DNA of 64,000 nt from Ciona intestinalis (Eukaryota; Chordata; Ascidiacea; Phlebobranchia; Cionidae): NCBI RefSeq assembly GCF_000224145.3, contig NC_020172.2:3951557-4015556 (forward strand). Reading direction: 5' to 3'. Positions within the stretch are counted from its first letter, which is position 1, and every line of letters begins with the position of its first letter. Positions 55,620 through 64,000 of this stretch are shown piece after piece. A program made the position numbers and the translations under genes. The notes below the pieces were generated by a model that saw nothing but the letters and a program-made list of their open reading frames with translations, was not told the origin of the DNA and made no database searches.

Positions 55620-58600
55620 TTAAGAAGAACTGTTTTTATCTTGAATTGTGGCGTAACAAGGATACTGACAATTTTGTGGGAACATAGGGTTGCTGTTACC
55701 AAGGTGAACAGGGACAGCCCATACGCTAAAGGTATTTAAGTTAAAAATGCCAGAAACTGGGAAACATGCCGTCATGGAAATCGTGAGGGCAGATTTAGGG
55801 CTTAATGTAAACTGAGATAAAGCTTTGCCCACCCATAAAAATATAGGGCCCGTGGTGGATTGCGATTGATTTGAGTTTAAACCGTCAACTGTTACAGAAA
55901 GGTCACAATTATAAAGGTTTTGGATTTGAATTGTAACTGGAAGATAGCACAAGAAAGACTTAGAAAAATCATGCGTTTGAATTGCTTTGAATTCAAGATC
56001 CCACCTCACCAGCTTATGTAAAGCTGCAAGTGATTCATTGTTTTCTAAAATCAAGTCAGAGTTTTCTGAAAGTCCGATTCTTGCTGCAGAGGTGGCATCG
56101 GTAGTGAGCTCGGACATATCAATGTAATGTTGCCCAGTACAGGTTTGGTTTGTATTTTGAACACTCCACTCCAGTGCTACTGTCAGTTTATTGTTTTCTT
56201 TGTGCTGTAAAATTTCTTGCTCTTTTGACACTAAAGTCCAAGAAGCTTGAACTGGGCTTTGGACATCCATAACTTTTTGGTCTGTAAAATGAATCTCGCT
56301 TTTTTCACTTTCTGTAGATGGCGGTGTAAAGGAATTATCAACTGCTTGGAAGTAAAGCTTGACAGATTGCTGAAATTTGAGAAGTGGTATAGTTTTAGTG
56401 ACTTGTTTAAGGCACCATTTATCCGAACCAGACATAACGCACTTAAAGGTGAAATCAGTTGAATTTTCTTTGGATAAATTGCTAGAATTAACAGAAACCA
56501 GCGCGTTTGATTGACTATTATCCCACAAAACTACAGTGTTGACATCTATAGAAGGTGTGGTAGAAATCTGGTTAGAGTATTTTATCACTCTGTACAACAT
56601 GTCTGAGTCTGCTTTCGTTGGCTCGTAGTAAAAAAGTAAGTTAACAGTTTGTTCTCCACTTTGGAGGGTGCCTTGAAACCATGCTGTTAGCTCGATCTGT
56701 TCACCTGCTTCAAGTTGCCTTTCAATTATACTTTGCACAAAAGCTACACCTTGTGTGGGATGTTGCTCATGTAAAAGAAAGTGCTTTTTGCAAGATTGGA
56801 AATCCGTATTATGATTGGTAAACAGGCACTTGACTGAAGGATCACACGCCACTTTTACATTTTGCATGTTGGTTTGACCCACATTTTTCAAAGTGAGTTT
56901 TGTCGACTTGATTTCACCGTTGAGTAATTTTGTTGGAAATTCCTCGAAAATCATTTCCAACTTGGGCATTGGAGCGCAGACTTTTATTTGTAAATTCTGC
57001 TTTTGCGGGAAAAACAGTTGCCGACCTTCTAACTCTGCACTTGACACATTAGTTTGCGGAACGCCACTAATTTCAGCAATGCCAAGTTTATATTCAATCC
57101 CTACAACACTTATGGTGCCAGTACAGTAGGTTTTAATAGGGAAGGAAACAATTTTTTGCGACTGCTTTGGTAAAATCACTTCTTCCAACGGCACAGCTGA
57201 CCAGCCAATGTCAGCTTCTGGTAAAGATTCAATTGGCTCAAACTCAACAGATAGAGATGCATCTGTGATAGAGAGAGCAATTTTCAGTGGGTTTTCCATG
57301 CAGATATCAACCCACACAGTCTCATGCACCACACACTCAAATTTCCCATCTTGTTCACTAAACTGAGTACTTGCAGATTTAGCAACTGTTTTTACAGAAG
57401 ATTCCAGAAACTCAAACTGCTTATTTTTTTCCACTGTGCATGGTGAATCACGCGCCACAGTTTGTTCAAGGTGAAGTTTCGGTAACACATGCTCTATAAT
57501 AGCATTTGTTGTGTTTTTATATCTGCTCGACACATGCAAGTATTCGTTCATGAAAAATGCTTGCTGGGATGGGTGTTGTTGCGAATCTTTAACAAGATGT
57601 TCAAATGAATAAGAAGCAATGTCTAACTGCTGGAGGTTAAACGACTGCCGCCCAATTGTAAAGTTGATATGATCTTCTGCCAGTCTCCAACCACTTCCTC
57701 TATAGACTTGCAAGGCTGAGTTATAACACAACAATGCACATTGCCTCTGTAGAGCTTTACCATACCTGTGGCCAGCTAAAACAATATGAAACGCAAACTT
57801 TCGGACAAGAGGCCTTTGTGTTCTAAGGAAGCACTGAGCAATTTGTTCGAGTAAAATAGCACTCTTAAGATCATCTGCCTCATTTACTAACTTAAGAAGT
57901 TGAGAGGCGGCTTCAGAATACATTCCCCGTTGCCGGAGACATTCTAAACTGACCAGAGCGCAACGAAGAGATAAATAATCGTTGCTGCATGTGACAGAGT
58001 AAGTATCAATTGCTGATTCCACATAATGGCTTGGGTAGGCTCTTTGAGACCTAGTCTGCATGAAATTAGAAAGAGCAGCCATTTCTGAAGCACCTGCTGC
58101 ATGTAACCAAGCCTGGTCATTAGAGAAGTCTTTCTTAGCAGCATGATAGTGTTGGTAAGCATTCTCATACATCTGGCATAAGAAATAAAGGTCGGCAATC
58201 TTTCTGACTTGGAGCTCTGGCGATTCAGAACTTCCCATGCCATAACTCTTTAAAGCAGGAGCACTTACCGTCTTTCCACCACCAAAAAAAGTTTTTGTTG
58301 CACGAAACAAAGATCTATGAATGCCTTTCCTTGATGCTATTTGTTCACTAAAGTTTCGAATAGTTTTCTCCATATGTGGAATGAGGCCATGTGATGCAAA
58401 GTCGAACAAGAAATTCCTCAAATTATCATGATCTGCTAATGTTAAGCAACAGCCATACCCACTTTCCTGTGTTGGAACTGTGTGTTTCAAATCTTTCATC
58501 CATTTTTGGTCATCGGGGTGCACTACTGTTGATGTTTCAATGTTCAAGTCGTTTGGTGGTGATAGGTTTGGCCCAATATCAATTCCATTAGATGACGGAT

Positions 58601-59366
58601 TCTGTTTTGATTTCCGGTTTAAAAACCTGCTCCAAGGATCTGGTATATTCTGATAATCAGTAGACACCTTTGAGTTTATTTTCAGCAAATAACAAGCGTT
58701 GTTCCCGTACATAGATTGCAAATCTGCCAGAACCTTTTTCGCTTTTTGCTCATCGGCTTGAGAGACATCATGGAGTAAGACGTAATATTTTAAGGTGTTT
58801 GGTGTCATCCATCTTAAGTTTGTCTCACCCTTAGCATTATGTTGCAAATGGTTTTGATGTTTGCTAAGGTTCGCAAATTCCTCAATAGGGTTTGGGTGTA
58901 AAGAAGAAACAACCAGCAAGCATGAGGTGCAGTAGCTGATAAACTCATGCTGCATTGGTGGAGCAGTCGACATTAACATTTCCCTGTATGCATCAAACCA
59001 TGGACAAGCCACATTAATAGAGATTGAATAGTTGTTACATTGTATGTTCATAGTTTGGGAGCTTTCAGCTTCTGCTGTTGCGTCCGTTATGGCATCAGAT
59101 AACATTTGTTTTACCATGTTTTCATCCGGTTGACTACTGCGTACATCACAAACTGTGATTCTTAAATCATGAATTGTGAAAACTTGATTCATGGGATCAC
59201 GTACGTGAATTTCGTTGTTGATTGAGCAGAATGGTCGAATAAGCTCGGCAAAAGACAAATTGTTTCTCTTGCTGATGATCTCGGCATCTTGGCTGCATAA
59301 CACGGCTACACGAGGACCAAACGTGCTTTTAATAAAACCATCAGTTGTGTGCAGACACTGCGACAT
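55620..59366 (-). CDS. TRAPPC8: TRAPPC8, trafficking protein particle complex subunit 8 (Trs85 family), intronless
   Basis: One open exon of 1249 codons (1248 aa; the human protein is about 1435). I chose ATG 59364-59366 because MSQCLHTTDG..VAVLCSQDAE..LSFAELIRPF matches the start of vertebrate TRAPPC8 (MAQC..LSFAELLKPF). The open frame runs 49 codons further upstream, but that stretch looks non-coding and has a consensus acceptor (TTTCTATCTTAG) 26 bases before the chosen ATG. Further family matches: VRDPMNQVF, PWFDAYRE, NTLKYYVLLHDVS, CYLLKINS and IPDPWSRFL, the N-terminal Trs85 region. A helical TPR-like middle (KIADLYFLCQMYENAYQHYHAAKKDF) and C-terminal beta-sandwich regions follow. TRAPPC8 is specific to TRAPPIII, the Rab1 exchange complex for ER-Golgi traffic and autophagy. 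The absence of introns is odd next to its intron-rich neighbours. Confidence 0.95.
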   Translation of the reverse strand: MSQCLHTTDGFIKSTFGPRVAVLCSQDAEIISKRNNLSFAELIRPFCSINNEIHVRDPMNQVFTIHDLRITVCDVRSSQPDENMVKQMLSDAITDATAEAESSQTMNIQCNNYSISINVACPWFDAYREMLMSTAPPMQHEFISYCTSCLLVVSSLHPNPIEEFANLSKHQNHLQHNAKGETNLRWMTPNTLKYYVLLHDVSQADEQKAKKVLADLQSMYGNNACYLLKINSKVSTDYQNIPDPWSRFLNRKSKQNPSSNGIDIGPNLSPPNDLNIETSTVVHPDDQKWMKDLKHTVPTQESGYGCCLTLADHDNLRNFLFDFASHGLIPHMEKTIRNFSEQIASRKGIHRSLFRATKTFFGGGKTVSAPALKSYGMGSSESPELQVRKIADLYFLCQMYENAYQHYHAAKKDFSNDQAWLHAAGASEMAALSNFMQTRSQRAYPSHYVESAIDTYSVTCSNDYLSLRCALVSLECLRQRGMYSEAASQLLKLVNEADDLKSAILLEQIAQCFLRTQRPLVRKFAFHIVLAGHRYGKALQRQCALLCYNSALQVYRGSGWRLAEDHINFTIGRQSFNLQQLDIASYSFEHLVKDSQQHPSQQAFFMNEYLHVSSRYKNTTNAIIEHVLPKLHLEQTVARDSPCTVEKNKQFEFLESSVKTVAKSASTQFSEQDGKFECVVHETVWVDICMENPLKIALSITDASLSVEFEPIESLPEADIGWSAVPLEEVILPKQSQKIVSFPIKTYCTGTISVVGIEYKLGIAEISGVPQTNVSSAELEGRQLFFPQKQNLQIKVCAPMPKLEMIFEEFPTKLLNGEIKSTKLTLKNVGQTNMQNVKVACDPSVKCLFTNHNTDFQSCKKHFLLHEQHPTQGVAFVQSIIERQLEAGEQIELTAWFQGTLQSGEQTVNLLFYYEPTKADSDMLYRVIKYSNQISTTPSIDVNTVVLWDNSQSNALVSVNSSNLSKENSTDFTFKCVMSGSDKWCLKQVTKTIPLLKFQQSVKLYFQAVDNSFTPPSTESEKSEIHFTDQKVMDVQSPVQASWTLVSKEQEILQHKENNKLTVALEWSVQNTNQTCTGQHYIDMSELTTDATSAARIGLSENSDLILENNESLAALHKLVRWDLEFKAIQTHDFSKSFLCYLPVTIQIQNLYNCDLSVTVDGLNSNQSQSTTGPIFLWVGKALSQFTLSPKSALTISMTACFPVSGIFNLNTFSVWAVPVHLGNSNPMFPQNCQYPCYATIQDKNSSS

Positions 59367-60729
59367 GGTGGTCGCAAACAAACAAAACAAATCTAAGATA
59401 GAAATAAAAAGGTTATTTGATATGGCTAAATAAATAATGGTAGTAACAAATCTTACGCCTTTGTTATTTGACCAATAAATCTGACTACTTTCAACTAACC
59501 CCCTAATAACCACTCACACTCACGGCCTCAGCCATAACTAAAAAGCCCTAAATAACAAGCTCTAACACTTTCCACCACCTTAATATGAAACGTATTAGAG
59601 GATTCTTCACTAGTGTCAAATATTAAATTTTTATATTTTCATTGCCTGTTCAGTTAAACTAACATAAATTAGAGTGGTACAAGAAATCAAAAAAGAAAAA
59701 TGACATCAAAGTATAAACGACAGTCGTTAAGACGTTATATAATGCGAATGATTAAAAACCTAATGAAATAAAGGCAAAAACACACCAAAAACCCTATAAA
59801 CGGTGCTGTTTCTCACATTACTGCCCTGCATAATATAATTTTAAATTATCAACTAATAAACGTGAACTTTTCACCTCAAAGTTACATTTACATTCTTGCC
59901 TGAGCTGTACCAAGATAATTGTTGTGCACAGTATGGAACGACCGTTTATTGTGCCCAATTAGCGAGACCATTCCAGAGCCATAGAAATACAGAGTAGTCC
60001 AACCCATTGTTACGTAAAACACAAATTGAACGGCAATTTGGTTCCAAAATAACACAGTAGGTATAGGGAAAATGTATGTTTTTCGGTAAATTACAGAAAA
60101 ACTTGGGCCTAAAAACAAATTTAAAGGTTGAAAAATGTAAAAAACATGTGTTATTTGTTTTCTGTGTCAAAAAAAGTCAAAAATTAGAATTAGAAGCGGT
60201 TGATTTGCGACATTTTAGTCATTTAATGCGGCTAAATTTATACATTTTTTTTAAAAGATGTTTGGTAAGGTAAATAGAAGCTGTTTTACACCTTCCCACA
60301 AAAGGAAAACACAAACAAAACTTAACAAGTTCGTTTAAACCCATTGTCAACAGTCACCACTTTTGCTCTATTTTGGACACACATAGACGGCAGTTGGACT
60401 ACTCGGTGTTTATACGACTCTGGACCATTCCATATAGGCGTAAAAGTCTCATCTACTTTTGGTATTGACACCATCGATTTGAACTGAAATATAAAACTCT
60501 GGTAATGTTTTTTTTTTCTTTAAACAAGCATACTTTTTAAATGCAGTGTATAGATATCAGGAATTTGTATAAAATCGACAGACAAGAGAATACAGAGCTT
60601 AAAACCAGGTACGTATCGCATTTCTGCTTAATTTTCGTTCTTCTTTTCAGTCGAAACCGTCCTAGCTAGGTATAAAGCAAGGAACTTAGTCGAATTTTGT
60701 GGTTGAGCAAAAATTTATTCGTTTATAAA
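59367..60729. other. Region between actin and TRAPPC8 genes
   Basis: No gene was recognised and short frames here lack family character. The 59382-59393 acceptor upstream of the TRAPPC8 ATG (minus strand) is unpaired with any obvious nearby donor, so a 5' UTR intron or spliced-leader trans-splicing is possible. No MITE or SINE copy was seen. Confidence 0.4.
60714..60719 (-). terminator. Poly(A) signal of the actin gene
   Basis: AATAAA on the minus strand begins 11 bases after the stop codon, implying a very short 3' UTR. Confidence 0.5.
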
Positions 60730-63092
<2,363 letters not shown>

Positions 63093-63329
63093 CTAGCTGA
63101 AAGAAGTTTACGTTAGATTCCGACAGCCATGTATATTAAATGAAATCGTTTATCCCCGGGTCCCGTGGTTATATACTACTGACATAATCTTTCAATGGCT
63201 CATCTGGTATGAAAAAGTGATGTGTATTTCCGACGTTTCATTTATCCATACACTGTTTTTTTATACCAGATGAGACGTTGAAAGAATAATTACATCATGC
63301 CCGGTTGCAGAAGTAACAGAATACTTACA

Positions 63330-63375
63330 GTTAGTTTTTCTTGGTTGATGATGTAACTAAGACGAGTATACAGAA
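63330..63375 (-). other. Likely 5' untranslated exon of the actin gene
   Basis: On the minus strand, a consensus donor GTAAGTATTC follows AAAAACTAACT at about 63330. The TATA box at 63406-63411 puts the start near 63375. The exon joins to the acceptor just upstream of the ATG at 63086. Confidence 0.5.
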
Positions 63376-63405
63376 CTGATATGATTTCAGTTTCAGATAA
63401 GCAGC

Positions 63406-63411
63406 TTTATA
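63406..63411 (-). promoter_or_regulatory. TATA box of the actin gene
   Basis: Minus-strand GGCCTATAAAGCTG gives TATAAA about 320 bases upstream of the ATG and about 35 bases before the inferred 5' untranslated exon. Confidence 0.6.
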
Positions 63412-63439
63412 GGCCTTTGGCTAATAGAACCACGCGAAT

Positions 63440-63496
63440 CAGCTGCTGTTAAAACGGGGTGTGAACTTCTGTTAAAGGTGACAAGTTTTTGACGTG
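63440..63496. promoter_or_regulatory. Candidate muscle enhancer motifs upstream of actin
   Basis: CAGCTG (E-box, 63440-63445), GGTGTGA (T-box-type half site, 63458-63464) and TGACGTG (CRE-like, 63490-63496) sit 30-90 bases upstream of the TATA box. E-box, Tbx6 and CRE sites are known to combine in ascidian tail-muscle enhancers. Single motif matches are weak evidence. Confidence 0.35.
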
Positions 63497-63702
63497 CAGC
63501 GCATGCCCAAATATGGATATTCTACGTCGCATGTCGTTCGGGTGAACTCCTAGAAAAAACGCATATGAAAACAATTGTTGATGTTCTGTTTGTGAAACTG
63601 TGTTCATTTTGTGTAGGGTTGTAGACTGATCAAAAACAGCGATGCTAAATATAGAAAATCATTTTCTTAAAGCTTAAAAATAATGAATCAATGTAACATT
63701 TA

Positions 63703-63970
63703 TCCCGGCGGGAGCGCGATAGTGGTTAACGCGCCTGCCTGTAACCATTAGGTAATGGGTTCAAGGCTCGTCGCTGCTACCATTGTGGGCGTATGTGTCC
63801 NNNNNNNNNNNNNNNNNNNNNNNNNNNNNNNNNNNNNNNNNNNNNNNNNNCAAAAAAAATAATCACTCACAAAGTAACATACATAGTAACTCGTAAGCTG
63901 GCACGAGGTCTTAAACCCGTGTGATAACGACTGTCGTTTTCCAGCCACGCGAGGATAAAGTAAGATACGT
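63703..63970 (+). mobile_element. tRNA-headed SINE, near full length (family type copy)
   Basis: The head has a pol III A box (TAGTGGTTAACGCG, about 63720-63733) and B box (GGTTCAAGGCTCG, about 63758-63770). The body is GTGGGCGTATGTGTCC..., and the tail region is CTCGTAAGCTGGCACGAGG...CGACTGTCGTTTTCCAGCCACGCGAGGATAAAGTAAG. Other copies end in (ATTC)n. It may be the composite SINE described from Ciona as Cics-1; that name is from memory. Confidence 0.8.
63801..63850. other. Assembly gap (50 N) inside a SINE
   Basis: The gap interrupts the SINE body between GGGCGTATGTGTCC and the downstream AATCACTCACAAAGT part. By comparison with 37436-37730 the missing part should be about 70-90 bp, so the gap size is probably nominal. 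Confidence 0.95.
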
Positions 63971-64000
63971 AGTAGTAGTAAACTTATTTATCCTCGCTTG

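Noticed and set aside
59367-59513. Upstream start extending TRAPPC8 by 49 codons
   Set aside because: The extension is low-complexity, does not resemble the family, and contains a consensus acceptor right before the conserved MSQC start.
63715-63785. tRNA gene suggested by A and B boxes
   Set aside because: The boxes belong to the SINE head. The sequence continues into the SINE body and does not fold into a clear cloverleaf with paired acceptor ends. The same applies at 37436.

Overview
This is chordate nuclear DNA, most likely from a Ciona-type ascidian (sea squirt). The genes have many short exons with GT-AG introns, and the proteins are clearly animal (YAP, TMC, TRAPPC8, muscle-type actin, beta-1,4-galactosyltransferase). 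The intervening DNA is AT-rich and full of two small dispersed repeats: a palindromic MITE with ends near TAGTAGGGTGGGG / CCCCACCCTACTA, and a tRNA-headed SINE ending in (ATTC)n. Two assembly gaps (N runs) lie at 4798-4959 and 63801-63850. Exon structures below were built by hand from splice sites, reading phase and protein family pattern.

Layout: (1) 2205-7534 +, a secreted protein of five tandem LCCL domains, one partly in the first gap. (2) 9342-15543 +, a secreted mosaic serine protease (EMI-like, CUB, TIL-like, trypsin). (3) 17005-27878 -, the Hippo-pathway coactivator YAP in eight coding exons. (4) 29824-30192 -, a small unrecognised protein. (5) 30816-33350 +, a beta-1,4-galactosyltransferase. 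(6) 33884-36728 -, a retinol-dehydrogenase-like SDR. (7) 38745-41177 +, a GNAT N-acetyltransferase whose coding exon holds a hAT-like transposon. (8) 43265-54535 +, a transmembrane channel-like (TMC) protein in 22 exons. (9) 55620-59366 -, TRAPPC8 as one uninterrupted exon. (10) 60730-63086 -, a muscle-type actin with a TATA promoter upstream.

The genes do not form an operon or pathway. Two pairs are head to head (4/5 and 6/7) and three are tail to tail (2/3, 5/6, 8/9). The shared feature of the window is its repeat load: about 30 MITE copies and about 25 SINE pieces fill introns and intergenic DNA, often touching splice sites. Several unrelated tandem repeats also occur.

The observation most worth following is the 448-bp hAT-like element in the acetyltransferase exon. 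It has perfect terminal inverted repeats and an 8-bp target duplication. The duplication and element end supply GT and AG boundaries, so removing the element as an intron would restore the frame at a cost of one extra proline codon. I saw no retrovirus-like or other capsid-bearing element.
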